Positions 1-9,659 of a stretch of 64,000 bases of DNA are shown piece after piece; the first letter of the stretch is position 1, and each line of letters begins with the position of its first letter. This stretch comes from Polynucleobacter sp. AM-26B4 (GTDB lineage Bacteria; Pseudomonadota; Gammaproteobacteria; Burkholderiales; Burkholderiaceae), in assembly GCF_018882285.1 (NCBI RefSeq), contig NZ_JACVOT010000001.1, positions 558,001 through 622,000 of the forward strand. Reading direction: 5' to 3'. Made by a program: the position numbers and the translations under genes. The notes below the pieces were generated by a model, which was not told where the DNA came from, did no database searches, and saw only the letters and a program-made list of their open reading frames with translations.

Positions 1-395
1 AATCCTGCTTCACGGGCAATCATCGCTTTGGTACGACGTTTTGGCTTATAAGGCAAATAAAGATCTTCTAAAGCCTGCTTGGTATCGGCAGCGCCAATAG
101 ATGTCATCAAAGCATCGGTTAACTTACCTTGCTCATGAATTGATTTGAGAATCGCCACACGACGCTCTTCAAGCTCACGCAAATACAGTAAACGTTCTTC
201 AATATTGCGCAATTGTGTGTCATCCAAACCACCTGTGACCTCTTTTCGATAGCGCGCAATAAAGGGCACCGTAGCACCCTCATCCATCAAACCAACAGCC
301 ACCCCAATTTGCTGAGGTCGCACTTTCATTTCTGTGGCGATTTGGTTATTAATGCGCAAAGCAATCTGCTCTGCCGAAGGCAAATTTAAATCCAT
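1..395 (-). CDS. tex: Tex-family RNA-binding transcription accessory protein, N-terminal part (cut by left edge)
   Basis: An open minus-strand frame starts at the ATG at 393-395 and runs off the left edge, giving about 131 residues. It begins [16 protein letters not shown] and contains [17 protein letters not shown] at about residues 44-60 and [16 protein letters not shown] near the cut end. These are hallmark N-terminal segments of Tex/YhgF, a nucleic-acid-binding protein with a later RuvC-like fold and S1 domain, which lie outside the window. Tex proteins are usually about 770-800 residues, so only the first sixth is visible. Identification is firm; intactness of the rest is unknown. Confidence 0.9.
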   Translation of the reverse strand, partial: MDLNLPSAEQIALRINNQIATEMKVRPQQIGVAVGLMDEGATVPFIARYRKEVTGGLDDTQLRNIEERLLYLRELEERRVAILKSIHEQGKLTDALMTSIGAADTKQALEDLYLPYKPKRRTKAMIAREAG

Positions 396-433
396 GGGCT
401 TACTCAAATGATTGGGATTAATTAAAAGATGAT

Positions 434-1531
434 TTAAGGGAAGTGAGACTGGATGATATTGATCACTTCTTGGGCAGTCGGTGGCTGACCCTTATCACCC
501 AAGTTATGAATATTTGAAGACCAATAGCCTTCAGTTTTCCAACGAGGAGAATCACAATACAACTCAATCGTTGGCACACCTAAAATGGCAGACAAATGGG
601 TCAAGCCTGTATCAACACCGATGGTTATCTTGGCACCAGCCACCAAACCAAAGGCATCAGCAATTGAAAACGCATTCGGCACAATCGCTTTAGAACCCAC
701 CAAACCAGTCAATGTGTATTGACCGGCCATTTTCTTAGCCAATTGCTGACTGACTTCTTTTTCTTTGTCATTGCCCCACGGTAAAACTATTTGTATACCC
801 CGCCCGATGAGCTCTTTGCCAACGGCCACCCAGGCATCATCTGACCAACGCTTTGATTTACCAGCCGTCGCATGAAAACACATCACGTAAGGCTTAGAAA
901 CATCAAACCCCAAATCCACTCTAGTGGATGCAAAACCTAGCTTAGCAGCATCGACTAAAGACTGAACATAGGCTGGCGGATAAAACTGAGGAGGTGAAGC
1001 AACGCGATCAGGCACTGGTAAATCAAGTGCTGAGGCCGTTACCCAGCGCGAACGATCAACCGCATGACAATGAAACGGCACTTGCACTGGATCAGTGTAG
1101 AAACGACGAGCCCAAGGCTCATAACCAGAAAACTCAGTTTGATTCGCCAAACCAAAGACTGAAGCAGTCTTTTTGGGGTTGGCTAAATGGGTCACCCAAG
1201 CAGACTTGAGCAAGCCCTGGGTTTCAATGATCAGATCATATTGGGTAGCAGCAATATCTGCTTTGAACGCAATGTACTCCTGAATGCTGCGGATGAATTC
1301 ACCGCGCTTCAATGCCTTTTTCCAGCGACGGAATGACAAAGGGATGATGCGGTCAATGCCAGCAAAAACAGGTGATACAGTTGTTTTAAGAGGTTCCAAT
1401 AAGCCCACATAGCCTTCTTCAACCACCCAATCAATTTGGGCATCTGGATATTTGGCACGCAGATCCCAAACTATGGGCAAATTGTGCAAAACATCACCCA
1501 AAGAGGACAATTTAACGATCAAAATCTTCAT
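434..1531 (-). CDS. waaC: Lipopolysaccharide heptosyltransferase I
   Basis: This 365-residue GT9-family protein should add the first L-glycero-D-manno-heptose to Kdo in the LPS inner core, on the cytoplasmic face of the inner membrane. The N-terminus [20 protein letters not shown] is the classic WaaC opening. The C-terminal donor-binding segment GVDTGLTHL lies at residues 305-313, followed by GVPTIELYC. It is somewhat longer than enteric WaaC (about 320), with extra residues around 50-85. The ATG start at 1531 has no strong Shine-Dalgarno. It lies just upstream of tex on the same strand. Its presence fits the LPS ligase at 3843 and lptE at 48873. Confidence 0.9.
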   Translation of the reverse strand: MKILIVKLSSLGDVLHNLPIVWDLRAKYPDAQIDWVVEEGYVGLLEPLKTTVSPVFAGIDRIIPLSFRRWKKALKRGEFIRSIQEYIAFKADIAATQYDLIIETQGLLKSAWVTHLANPKKTASVFGLANQTEFSGYEPWARRFYTDPVQVPFHCHAVDRSRWVTASALDLPVPDRVASPPQFYPPAYVQSLVDAAKLGFASTRVDLGFDVSKPYVMCFHATAGKSKRWSDDAWVAVGKELIGRGIQIVLPWGNDKEKEVSQQLAKKMAGQYTLTGLVGSKAIVPNAFSIADAFGLVAGAKITIGVDTGLTHLSAILGVPTIELYCDSPRWKTEGYWSSNIHNLGDKGQPPTAQEVINIIQSHFP

Positions 1532-1607
1532 GGGGTCTATTTTCGCTTAAATATCAAAGGACATTGATTTTTTCAAATAAGCAAGCTGAAAAGACTAAAA
1601 TTACCCA

Positions 1608-1952
1608 ATGCCTAATAACTCAATCCCAGCATGCCCTGTTTGCGGCATGGAAAATACTTACCCTGATGGTGAAAACATCATTTGCCCAGATTGCTCGTAT
1701 GAGTGGCCAGCAAACACCCCATCAGTTGAGGCAGAAGAGAAAAGAATATATAAAGATGCCTATGGCAACATCTTGAATGATGGCGATACAGTCACCCTCA
1801 TCAAGGACCTAAAAGTTAAAGGCTCTTCTTTAGTTATCAAAGGTGGCACCAAAATCAAGAACATCCGCTTGGTGGATGGAGACCATGACATTGATTGCAA
1901 AGTCGATGGTCAAAGCATGTTGCTTAAATCTGAATTTATGAAGAAGGCTTAA
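1608..1952 (+). CDS. yjdM: PhnA/YjdM family zinc-ribbon protein
   Basis: A 114-residue protein with an N-terminal zinc ribbon (Cys9, Cys12, Cys26, Cys29; CPVCG and CPDCS) and a C-terminal SH3-like KOW-type domain containing [16 protein letters not shown]. This is the whole-length architecture of the PhnA/YjdM family. Despite the old name 'alkylphosphonate uptake', the family is not a proven part of phosphonate degradation, and no phn genes are nearby. It is transcribed divergently from waaC across a 76-bp gap, and its stop lies 9 bp from the convergent galE stop. Confidence 0.9.
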   Translation: MPNNSIPACPVCGMENTYPDGENIICPDCSYEWPANTPSVEAEEKRIYKDAYGNILNDGDTVTLIKDLKVKGSSLVIKGGTKIKNIRLVDGDHDIDCKVDGQSMLLKSEFMKKA

Positions 1953-1961
1953 ATCAGCCAT

Positions 1962-2969
1962 CTATTCATAACCATTGGGATTCATAGATTGCCAACGCCA
2001 GCTATCCTCGCACATGCGATATAGATCATACTCAGCTCTCCAATTGAGATCTTTTTGGGCACGAGCTGAGTCGGAGTAAAAAGCAGCAATATCGCCAATA
2101 CGACGAGGAGCAAACTGATATGGAATTTTACGGTTTGAGGCTTTTTCAAAAGCTTTAACTAAATCAAGCACACTAAATCCTTTACCGGTACCTAAATTAA
2201 CCAAGATAGACCCCTTACCAGACATTAAATAATTGAGCGCTTTTAAGTGACCACGCGCCAAATCAACAACGTGAATATAGTCACGAACACCAGTGCCATC
2301 ATGAGTTAACCAATCATTGCCATATATAGATAAATGAGGCCTCTTACCAATTGCAACTTGTGTAATGTACGGCATCAAATTATTTGGTATACCAAGAGGA
2401 TCCTCACCAATAAAACCGCTTTCATGGGCTCCAATAGGATTAAAGTACCTTAAGTAGGCAACTGAAAAGTTGGGGTTAGAAATTTCCAAATCTCTTAGCA
2501 TTTGCTCACTCATCAGCTTTGTCCAGCCATAAGGACTGGTTGAACCTAACGGCATACCCTCCTGATAAGGAATTGGATTATTTGCATCATAGACAGTTGC
2601 TGAAGAGCTAAAAACAAGAGTGAAACAATTTTTCTCACTCATCACTTGAGTCAACTCCAAAATCCCACCTAAATTATTTTTATAATATTCAAGCGGATTA
2701 TTTACAGACTTACCAACAGCCTTTAATGCAGCAAAATGTATTACAGCATCAATTGAATACAAATTAAAAAGGCTTTTCAAAGCATTCGAATTGCATACAT
2801 TCATTTCAATAAATTTGGGCTTAACAGACGTTATAGCCTCAATGCGATCTAAAACCTTAATATTAGAATTACATAAGTTGTCAATCCCCACCACATCATA
2901 GCCAGCATTAAGAAGCTCAACCCATGTGTGAGATCCAATATAGCCAGTTGCACCCGTAATTAAAATCAT
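1962..2969 (-). CDS. galE: UDP-glucose 4-epimerase
   Basis: GalE interconverts UDP-glucose and UDP-galactose with bound NAD. The 335-residue protein is full length for the family. It has the Rossmann motif GATGYIG at residues 6-12, a serine cluster at 121-123 and the catalytic Tyr147-x3-Lys151 pair (YGWTK). The RPGD-like region reads RRIGDIAAFYSDSARA near residue 290, as is typical for GalE. It probably supplies UDP-Gal or UDP-GalNAc for the neighbouring surface glycan genes. It is divergent from the GT25 gene at 3094. Confidence 0.93.
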   Translation of the reverse strand: MILITGATGYIGSHTWVELLNAGYDVVGIDNLCNSNIKVLDRIEAITSVKPKFIEMNVCNSNALKSLFNLYSIDAVIHFAALKAVGKSVNNPLEYYKNNLGGILELTQVMSEKNCFTLVFSSSATVYDANNPIPYQEGMPLGSTSPYGWTKLMSEQMLRDLEISNPNFSVAYLRYFNPIGAHESGFIGEDPLGIPNNLMPYITQVAIGKRPHLSIYGNDWLTHDGTGVRDYIHVVDLARGHLKALNYLMSGKGSILVNLGTGKGFSVLDLVKAFEKASNRKIPYQFAPRRIGDIAAFYSDSARAQKDLNWRAEYDLYRMCEDSWRWQSMNPNGYE

Positions 2970-3058
2970 GAAAAATCTTTAAAGTTTGGCAATAAAATTT
3001 CAGGAAAAATGCAGATAAGTGTTGAGTTAAAGTTAAATAATCAAAAAAACATTTGCCT

Positions 3059-3064
3059 TATAAT
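3059..3064 (+). promoter_or_regulatory. Candidate -10 box for the GT25-ligase-GT4 operon
   Basis: A perfect TATAAT hexamer lies 29 bp before the GTG start at 3094, in the AT-rich galE/GT25 divergent region. No convincing -35 element sits at 16-18 bp, so this is only a candidate promoter. Confidence 0.3.
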
Positions 3065-3093
3065 ACTTCAACCATCAAGCGTATACTTTAAAA

Positions 3094-3846
3094 GTGTTAT
3101 CCCCGCCTCTACCTCCCATTTATGTTCTATCTGTAAAAACATTTACAGATAGAATTAGCCATATTCAAAAAGAAATGGCAAAGCATGATCTAAAATTTGA
3201 ATTCATTTTTGAATATGACATCGATCAAATATCTCCCACAGATGATTATCAACATTTTTCACAAAACTCCAAGCTCTCTAAAGCTGCCAAATCAATCACA
3301 CTCAAGCACATTGCTGCATGGAGAAAATGTCTAGAGAAAAATCACCCACAAATTTTAGTTTTTGAAGATGACGTTGTTTTAGATGCCGATTTCCCAAAGA
3401 AAGTTATAGAAATATTACAAAAAATTAGAGGAATACCACAGAAATACTTAATTTTTTTAGGCGGAGCAGATACTAAAGTCCCTAAAAATTTTTTCTCAAA
3501 TGATGATTATTTTTTTAAGTTAAATATGCCAACTGCCGAAGCGTACATAACTGATTTAGACGCAGTAAAAGCCAGGTTAGAATGGTTAAATATCAACAAA
3601 ATTTCACTTCCAGCCGATCATGCAACTGTAAAAATTGATCAAGATTGCTCTATTGCGCATTATTGGCCTAAAAAATCTTTAGTTACTCAAGGAAGTGTCT
3701 TTGGTCTCTTTAGAACAACTTTAGATAAAAGTAGAGCTCGTAAAAGTCCAATAATTAACAATCTTATTTTTAAATGGAAAAAATTTAAACGCAGAACTTT
3801 TCCGCAGGCTTACTATAACTTTATAAAAATCTTCAAACAGCCATGA
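3094..3846 (+). CDS. Glycosyltransferase family 25 (LPS-type)
   Basis: A 250-residue GT25-like protein. These enzymes transfer hexoses to LPS or capsule acceptors in the cytoplasm. The opening PPIYVLSVKTFTDRISHIQ matches the family start, and the acidic metal-binding segment FEDDVVLDADF has its EDD at residues 91-93. The start is GTG at 3094. No ATG occurs in frame until residue 28, inside the conserved fold, so GTG is preferred even though no clear Shine-Dalgarno is visible. It overlaps the next gene by 4 bp, implying co-translation with the ligase. Codon use and base composition are very AT-rich compared with the housekeeping genes. Confidence 0.8.
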   Translation: MLSPPLPPIYVLSVKTFTDRISHIQKEMAKHDLKFEFIFEYDIDQISPTDDYQHFSQNSKLSKAAKSITLKHIAAWRKCLEKNHPQILVFEDDVVLDADFPKKVIEILQKIRGIPQKYLIFLGGADTKVPKNFFSNDDYFFKLNMPTAEAYITDLDAVKARLEWLNINKISLPADHATVKIDQDCSIAHYWPKKSLVTQGSVFGLFRTTLDKSRARKSPIINNLIFKWKKFKRRTFPQAYYNFIKIFKQP

Positions 3847-5054
3847 AAATCTTTATTCAATCACACTCCGTTAATAAAATATGCTTAGATGCATCACCAT
3901 GGATTTCCGCTGCTCTTTTAGTGGCACTATTTTTTTCAGCGCCGGCAGTAAACATCTTAGAGTCCATCTTGATTATTACAGTAATTATCTCAAAGGACTT
4001 GAGAGCTAGATTCGTTCAAAACTTAAAATCACCACTTATTGTCGCGGCTTTAACATTCTATGGAATTATTATTATAGGTGCAACGTATAGTATAGGGCCA
4101 ATTAATGAAGCCTGGGGGATGGTATTTGGCTGGAGAAAAATTATCATTCTTCCATTTGTTTTTTGCGCAATTTCTACAGCAAAAGATAAAAGTTTTTTGC
4201 TAAAAACATTTCTAGCAACTTCAACACTTTGCCTAATATGGTCGTATTTTAGTTACTTTATACCGGAACTCTTCTACCATAAGGATGTTCCTGGAATTAT
4301 TATAAAAAATCATGCAACCCAAGGTATGTTTTTCGGTATAGCCATTTTCGTAGCATTAATTTTTCAAGATGGCAACACAACATCTCGTCAAAACAAAGTT
4401 TTACTCTATATATTTACTGGACTAACCCTATTCAACATCATGACCATCACTTTTGGCAGAAGTGGATATCTAGTAGTTGCCACACTCATTGTGATTTACA
4501 CCCTTCAAAGAGTGCGTGAATTTAGTTTTTATAAGCAATCAATAATAATCACCCTAGTTTTAGCCATGCTACTAGGAATGTTCATGTCCTCCAAAACTTC
4601 TAGGGAGCGTATTCAATTAGGCGTCAATGAATTCACCCAACTCAAAACCGAGGGTGATGCTGGCTCAATGGGCGTTCGTCACTACTGGTGGCAACATAGT
4701 TTAAATATGATTAAGAAAAATCCAATTTTCGGCATCGGTACAGGCTCCTTTGAGAAGGGTTTAGAAAATGAAATTAAAAATCTAACCGGTCCTGCCGCTA
4801 CAAAAACAAATGACCCACATAATCAATATCTAAAAATAACTGTGGAGCAAGGTATTCTTGGTCTTGTAATTTTCTTAAGTATTATTTTTAGTGCGTTCAT
4901 TGCAAAAAATGTGTCGAAACCTTTTGGATTAATTGGTTTAGGAGTGCTTACAAGCTGGTGTGCCACAAGCCTTGCTAACTCACATTTTTCAACATTTCAT
5001 GAAGGCCATTTCATTTGGTTTTGGCTTGGCGCTATGCTTTCTCCTGAAAAATGA
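3843..5054 (+). CDS. waaL: O-antigen ligase / Wzy_C family membrane protein
   Basis: A 403-residue polytopic inner-membrane protein with about ten hydrophobic segments. A large periplasmic-loop-like segment around residues 255-325 contains RHYWWQHSLNMIKKNPIFGIGTG and the family-typical DPHNQYLKITVEQGILGL (DPHNxxL) motif. These mark the Wzy_C superfamily, which includes WaaL, the ligase joining undecaprenyl-linked O-antigen to lipid A-core. With waaC and glycosyltransferases adjacent, a ligase role is more likely than a Wzy polymerase, but sequence alone does not separate the two. ATGA-type 4-bp overlaps occur on both sides. Confidence 0.72.
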   Translation: MKIFIQSHSVNKICLDASPWISAALLVALFFSAPAVNILESILIITVIISKDLRARFVQNLKSPLIVAALTFYGIIIIGATYSIGPINEAWGMVFGWRKIIILPFVFCAISTAKDKSFLLKTFLATSTLCLIWSYFSYFIPELFYHKDVPGIIIKNHATQGMFFGIAIFVALIFQDGNTTSRQNKVLLYIFTGLTLFNIMTITFGRSGYLVVATLIVIYTLQRVREFSFYKQSIIITLVLAMLLGMFMSSKTSRERIQLGVNEFTQLKTEGDAGSMGVRHYWWQHSLNMIKKNPIFGIGTGSFEKGLENEIKNLTGPAATKTNDPHNQYLKITVEQGILGLVIFLSIIFSAFIAKNVSKPFGLIGLGVLTSWCATSLANSHFSTFHEGHFIWFWLGAMLSPEK

Positions 5055-6226
5055 AGATAATTTTTAATACCGGTGTTTTTGGTAAACATGGCATTGAGCG
5101 TGCCCTTTCTAATATATTATTAGAGTTACCCCCAGCAGTTAATCAGTACATTCTTCATCAAATTTATGAGCTTGATTTTAAAAGTCAATTTCTAGATGAA
5201 ATCAACTCAATCGTAACTCATGACTGCGCTTTACCTCGAATAAGTTTTTGGGGAAATCTACACATGAACAGAAGAAAAAGTATTTTCCATAAACTAATTG
5301 ATTCAATTGGATTACTAAAGATACATAGCCTAATTGCAGAAAATATCAATCGGCACCAAGCTGACATTGTTGTTGATTATGATTTATCTTTATTAAGATC
5401 AGCTCACCTAATTAATGCACCAAAAATTGGGGTTTTTCATTTTAGGCCTAAACGCTTCAGAAATGGAGGAGCCAATAAGCTTCGTCGAATAGGAGAGCGC
5501 CTACATCATTATCAAAAATTAGTAGTTTTATGTGATGAAATGTATCAAGAGGCATGCTATGTATGGCCACACCTTAAAGATAAATTAATTGTTTTACCTA
5601 ATCCCATTAACCTGCCTCTCTTAATTAAAAAGTCAGAAGAGCCAGTCAAACTGCCAGCTGAAATTACCGCTGGCGAATACTTTATATCAATTGCAAGATT
5701 GACTCACCAAAAAAATATTGCATTACTACTGAGGTCTTACAAATTAGCAAAGGAACTTGGGTGCACATGGCCGCTAGTGATTGTTGGGGATGGCGAAGAT
5801 AAAAATATCTTAACTCAACTAAGTGCTGATTTAGCAATAATGGAAAATGTTTTATTTTTGGGTTATCAAACTAATCCGCATCCATATTTGGCAAAAGCAG
5901 GGGCTTTTGTAATGAGCTCGCGCGAAGAAGGTTTTCCTGTTAGCTTATTGGAGGCTATGGCATTAGGCTGCCCAATTATTTCTCTTGCGTGCCCAACTGG
6001 TCCAACCGACATCCTTCAACATGGTAGATTAGGCAAACTAATTGCGTTCACCGAAGATAACCCCCATGAGATTGGCAAAGCGATGCTCGAAATGAGTAAT
6101 AATGCTGGTCACAGGAAAAATTATTCGGAAGAATCAAAGCTATTTGTAGAAAAATTTTCATCACCAAAAATAGCTGAGCAAATGATGAGTCTATTGAGAG
6201 ATATAGCCAGCAACCAGAAGTCTTAA
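5051..6226 (+). CDS. Glycosyltransferase family 4 (GT-B fold)
   Basis: A 391-residue GT4 retaining glycosyltransferase. The C-terminal donor domain carries ISIARLTHQKNIALLL, then VIVGDGEDKNIL, and the EX7E-type motif REEGFPVSLLEAMALGCPII. The acceptor and sugar cannot be told from sequence. It is the last gene of the plus-strand trio and overlaps the ligase gene by 4 bp. Its 3' end overlaps the convergent WbpM-like gene by 36 bp, so the two transcripts must be complementary there. Confidence 0.85.
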   Translation: MKIIFNTGVFGKHGIERALSNILLELPPAVNQYILHQIYELDFKSQFLDEINSIVTHDCALPRISFWGNLHMNRRKSIFHKLIDSIGLLKIHSLIAENINRHQADIVVDYDLSLLRSAHLINAPKIGVFHFRPKRFRNGGANKLRRIGERLHHYQKLVVLCDEMYQEACYVWPHLKDKLIVLPNPINLPLLIKKSEEPVKLPAEITAGEYFISIARLTHQKNIALLLRSYKLAKELGCTWPLVIVGDGEDKNILTQLSADLAIMENVLFLGYQTNPHPYLAKAGAFVMSSREEGFPVSLLEAMALGCPIISLACPTGPTDILQHGRLGKLIAFTEDNPHEIGKAMLEMSNNAGHRKNYSEESKLFVEKFSSPKIAEQMMSLLRDIASNQKS

Positions 6227-8083
6227 ATGAACTTTTATTGCTGACTCATCATTGATTGAGATAGCTTCATGCAGTTCGGCTAGCACCAACTCTAATTGAT
6301 TCCAGGCAATAAAACTCTCTCTAGCCTTCATGATTCTAGGATGATTAGTGGGCTCAGGATTATCTCCAATCAATAATTCTTCATAAAGTTTTTCTCCAGG
6401 CCTCAATCCAGTAATTTGAATTTTTATATCACCATTAGGATTCAGTTCATCTTTTAAACTTAATCCAGATAATTCGATTAATTTCTTAGCTAAATCTATA
6501 ATTTTTACGGGTTTACCCATATCCAAAATAAATACTTCCCCACCCTGGGACATTCTTGCTGCCTGCAAGACTAGCTGTGCCGCCTCGGGAATTGTCATGA
6601 AGTATCTAGTGACCTCAGGGTCCGTTAAAGTGACTGGGCCACCATCTTGAATTTGCTTTCTAAATAGAGGAATCACGGATCCAGATGAACCCAACACATT
6701 GCCAAATCGAACCATTGAAAAACATGTGTTTGAGCTGCGCTCAGTTAGAGATTGAAGAATCATTTCTGCGATACGCTTACTGGCTCCCATTACATTGGTT
6801 GGCCTAACAGCCTTATCAGTACTAATCAGAATAAACTTCTCAATACCTAATTCAAGGGCAATCGTAGCAAGATTGAGAGTTCCCCAAACATTATTATTAA
6901 TTGATGTAGCAATATTAGATTCAACCAGGGGTACATGCTTATAAGCCGCGGCATGATAAATAATCTGAACTTTTTCCGACTTCAAAAGATCTGTTAGATT
7001 CTTTACATCCAAAACACTGCCCAACTTAGGAATCAAGTCAATTTTTAAATCTTGTTGTTTAATCAGGTGAGATAGCTCTTGCTCAATGGCATATAAATTA
7101 AATTCACTATGTTCTAATAGAACTATTTTTTGAGGTTTCAAAAGAATAATTTGTCGGCATAATTCACTACCAATCGAACCGCCAGCACCAGAAACTAAAA
7201 CAACTTTATCTTCATGAAGGGTGTCATTAACGTCTACCTGAAGAGCCACATCTCTACCTAACAAATCATCTATATCGACTTCTTTTAAATCACTGAGATG
7301 CAATGTGCCATCGGCAAAATCTGCTAGATTAGGAAGAGATCTCACGTGCACATGATGTCTTGATAGTTCAGCCAGAATTTCACACCTGCGTGATCTTTTT
7401 GTAGAAGGCAGTGCCAATAAAACGTCACTCACGCCAGCTACTTCTTTTAATTGCAAGAGTTGCTCTGCTCCATACACTTTTAAGCCATCAATTGTACCCC
7501 CCTGCAATGTTTTATTGTCATCAACAAAACCGACTACCTTCATTGTCTCCGCTGCCCGGATTGAATAAGCAGCCTGCCTTCCTGATTGACCTGCCCCGTA
7601 AATTAAGACTTTAGGCCTCTCTTGATACGCAAAAATATTACGGTAGACCTGACCTAATAAAAATCTAGCAGAGAACCTACTTGTACTAACCAATAGAAAA
7701 GCTAATAATGGTTGAATAATACCAATACTGCGTGGAATTTCTTCAGGCTTGAAGAGTAGATTTAGTGCAAAAAATAGCATCAAACCATAAAAAGCTGAGG
7801 ACTTTGCTATAGCAATAATTGTAAATTGACCTGCATAACGGAAAATGGCCTTGTACAATCCAAAAGTGATAAAAGTTGGTAAAGAAAATAACAGTGATAA
7901 GTAATAGGCCCCATAATGATTGCTTTTTGGAATCTCCCAACTATCAAGTCGCAACGAAAAAGCGAGCCAAGTCGCTAATAAAATCAGCATGCTATCAACA
8001 ACTAAAACAAAAGTCTTCTTTAGTGGCCGAGGCATCTCAATAAATAGATTTTGTAAAAAAGCTGGCATTTGTTTTTTACTCAA
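6191..8083 (-). CDS. Membrane-bound UDP-GlcNAc 4,6-dehydratase, WbpM/PglF/CapD family
   Basis: A 630-residue protein with an N-terminal membrane domain (hydrophobic segments at about residues 22-46, 57-79, 87-113 and 122-134), a first Rossmann-like CoA_binding-type domain (YGAGQSG at 162-168) and a C-terminal SDR dehydratase domain (GAGGSIGSE at 299-307). The catalytic Tyr of ordinary SDRs is replaced by Met432, with Lys436 retained (MGASK), which is the WbpM/PglF signature. These enzymes make UDP-2-acetamido-2,6-dideoxy-4-hexulose, the precursor of QuiNAc, FucNAc or bacillosamine. It overlaps the phosphoglycosyl transferase gene by 4 bp, so the pair probably makes and loads the first sugar of the glycan. 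Confidence 0.9.
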   Translation of the reverse strand: MSKKQMPAFLQNLFIEMPRPLKKTFVLVVDSMLILLATWLAFSLRLDSWEIPKSNHYGAYYLSLLFSLPTFITFGLYKAIFRYAGQFTIIAIAKSSAFYGLMLFFALNLLFKPEEIPRSIGIIQPLLAFLLVSTSRFSARFLLGQVYRNIFAYQERPKVLIYGAGQSGRQAAYSIRAAETMKVVGFVDDNKTLQGGTIDGLKVYGAEQLLQLKEVAGVSDVLLALPSTKRSRRCEILAELSRHHVHVRSLPNLADFADGTLHLSDLKEVDIDDLLGRDVALQVDVNDTLHEDKVVLVSGAGGSIGSELCRQIILLKPQKIVLLEHSEFNLYAIEQELSHLIKQQDLKIDLIPKLGSVLDVKNLTDLLKSEKVQIIYHAAAYKHVPLVESNIATSINNNVWGTLNLATIALELGIEKFILISTDKAVRPTNVMGASKRIAEMILQSLTERSSNTCFSMVRFGNVLGSSGSVIPLFRKQIQDGGPVTLTDPEVTRYFMTIPEAAQLVLQAARMSQGGEVFILDMGKPVKIIDLAKKLIELSGLSLKDELNPNGDIKIQITGLRPGEKLYEELLIGDNPEPTNHPRIMKARESFIAWNQLELVLAELHEAISINDESAIKVHLRLLVAGYISQ

Positions 8084-8640
8084 TGTGCCACCCCATCACT
8101 TTTCATAACTTTTAATATAGTTAATCCAATAATCTTGATATCAAACAGTAGCGACTGGCGCTGTAGATATTCATGATCATAAGCAACTTTTTTCTGATCA
8201 GTTAGGTCATCACGACCGTTGACTTGAGCCCATCCAGTTAAACCGGGGAGTAGAGTATTTATTTGAAGCCTGGTTCTATCCTCTATCAAATGATATTGAT
8301 TGAAGAGCGCAGGTCTTGGTCCTACAAATGACATCTCACCCTTATATATTGACCAAAGTTGTGGTAATTCATCTAAGCTCAATCTCCTGATTAAACCACC
8401 CATCGGAATTAAGTAATTAGTCGGATTATGTAGTTGATCAGTTGAAACAGCAGGGGTATTGAGCAACATTGTTCTGAATTTCGGCATTCTGAATATTTGA
8501 TTCGCCTTTCCCACTCTGTCTGACCAATACAAAATTGGGAATCCGGATTGCATCAAAATCAACAAAGCAACAATCACAGCTGGCAAAAATACCAAAGGTA
8601 ATAGCAGTAGCAATAAAAATAAGTCAAACAGTCTTTTCAT
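8080..8640 (-). CDS. Undecaprenyl-phosphate sugar phosphotransferase (PglC-like, short monotopic PGT)
   Basis: A 186-residue bacterial sugar transferase. It has one N-terminal hydrophobic re-entrant segment (residues 7-31), KFRTM at 54-58, the catalytic Asp90-Glu91 dyad in SLDELPQL, then SFVGPRP and PGLTGWAQVNGRDDL. The short length is that of PglC rather than the 460-residue WbaP/WcaJ type. It should move a sugar phosphate from a UDP-sugar to undecaprenyl phosphate and so start the repeat unit. The neighbouring WbpM-like gene suggests a 6-deoxy-HexNAc or diamino sugar as the first residue. It is preceded by a 464-bp gap. Confidence 0.88.
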   Translation of the reverse strand: MKRLFDLFLLLLLLPLVFLPAVIVALLILMQSGFPILYWSDRVGKANQIFRMPKFRTMLLNTPAVSTDQLHNPTNYLIPMGGLIRRLSLDELPQLWSIYKGEMSFVGPRPALFNQYHLIEDRTRLQINTLLPGLTGWAQVNGRDDLTDQKKVAYDHEYLQRQSLLFDIKIIGLTILKVMKSDGVAH

Positions 8641-9104
8641 ATTGCAGCAAAGTCAGACTGTATTGTTGATAAAAATACATCAACATCTAGCATAAAATTA
8701 CCTAATCACAAAGAGTGGCAAATTAGAACTAGTAACACTTAGCGTTAGAATTGCACCAGCAAGTCCAGCAGCTGTGTTACGACCATTTAGCTCCAAAAGA
8801 AATTAGCATCAAAACTTATTTTACCATTGAGTGATAAAACTAATAAATACTCAAGATACGAAGAATTATCACCATTTTTAGTACATTCGGATAAGGCCCC
8901 GCTTTTTGACCCTGTCAATTGTTAACCCTAAAATATTTTTATCTTCAATTAGCCGCACAAATGACTTAAGACAAGCCTCGCGCAAAGTTGACCTAAAACA
9001 AGTTTTAGAATCTCCTGATAATACGACTGGTTTGATATGGCTAGATACCACCAAATTTTATGTGAAATACTAAGATTTAAAGCTAAAAACAGTATTAATT
9101 CAGC
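8641..9104 (+). other. 464-bp intergenic stretch without a recognised gene
   Basis: Two overlapping open frames exist but neither is recognised. On the plus strand, TTG 8906 to TAA 9071-9073 gives 55 codons with an AAGG nine bases before it. On the minus strand, GTG 9051 (or TTG 9054) to TAA 8880-8878 gives 57 codons and reads like protein (FRSTLREACLKSFVRLIEDK). The latter could be the decayed end of a former gene between rfbC and the sugar transferase. The remainder (8641-8877) has scattered stops on both strands and no convincing promoter or hairpin. The minus-strand frame is a candidate relic only. Confidence 0.3.
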
Positions 9105-9659
9105 CTAATCAAATTTAGGCGCACGGCTCCATGACAAACCTTGCAAGTCCTTAATATTCATAATTGGAACTCCATCAATCTTTGGCCACTGAATATTCAA
9201 TGCAGAATCATTCCAAGCAATGCATTGCTCACTACCAGGATCCCAATAATCAGTTGTTTTGTATAAGAATTCAGCCTCATCAGATAACACCAAAAATCCA
9301 TGAGCAAAACCCTCAGGAACCCAAAGTTTTTTTTTATTGTCAGAGGTAAGTTCAATTCCAACCGATTGACCATAAGTTTTTGATGATTGACGAAGATCGA
9401 CGGCCACATCAAAGACCACCCCTCGATAAACACTTACCAACTTACCTTGTGTTTGTCGTGTTTGATAGTGCAAACCTCGGAGCACATCCTTTTTTGAAAA
9501 GGAATGATTATCTTGGACAAAAGTAATTTGCCGACCCACTGCATCAGAAAAATCTCTTTCGTTAAATGATTCAAAAAACCAACCACGACCATCACTAAAG
9601 ACTTTAGGTTCAATAACAAGCACATCGGGTATTGCTGTTGGTGTAACAGTCATTGGCAT
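9105..9659 (-). CDS. rfbC: dTDP-4-dehydrorhamnose 3,5-epimerase
   Basis: A 184-residue RmlC cupin that epimerises dTDP-4-keto-6-deoxyglucose at C3 and C5. The catalytic His64 lies in VLRGLHYQ, and the conserved Tyr133 in EFLYKTTDYW. VYRGVVFDVAVDLR (77-90) and LWVPEGFAHGFLVLS are the usual family blocks. It is the last gene of the four-gene rhamnose operon. Its start codon shares a base with the rfbA stop. Confidence 0.95.
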   Translation of the reverse strand: MPMTVTPTAIPDVLVIEPKVFSDGRGWFFESFNERDFSDAVGRQITFVQDNHSFSKKDVLRGLHYQTRQTQGKLVSVYRGVVFDVAVDLRQSSKTYGQSVGIELTSDNKKKLWVPEGFAHGFLVLSDEAEFLYKTTDYWDPGSEQCIAWNDSALNIQWPKIDGVPIMNIKDLQGLSWSRAPKFD

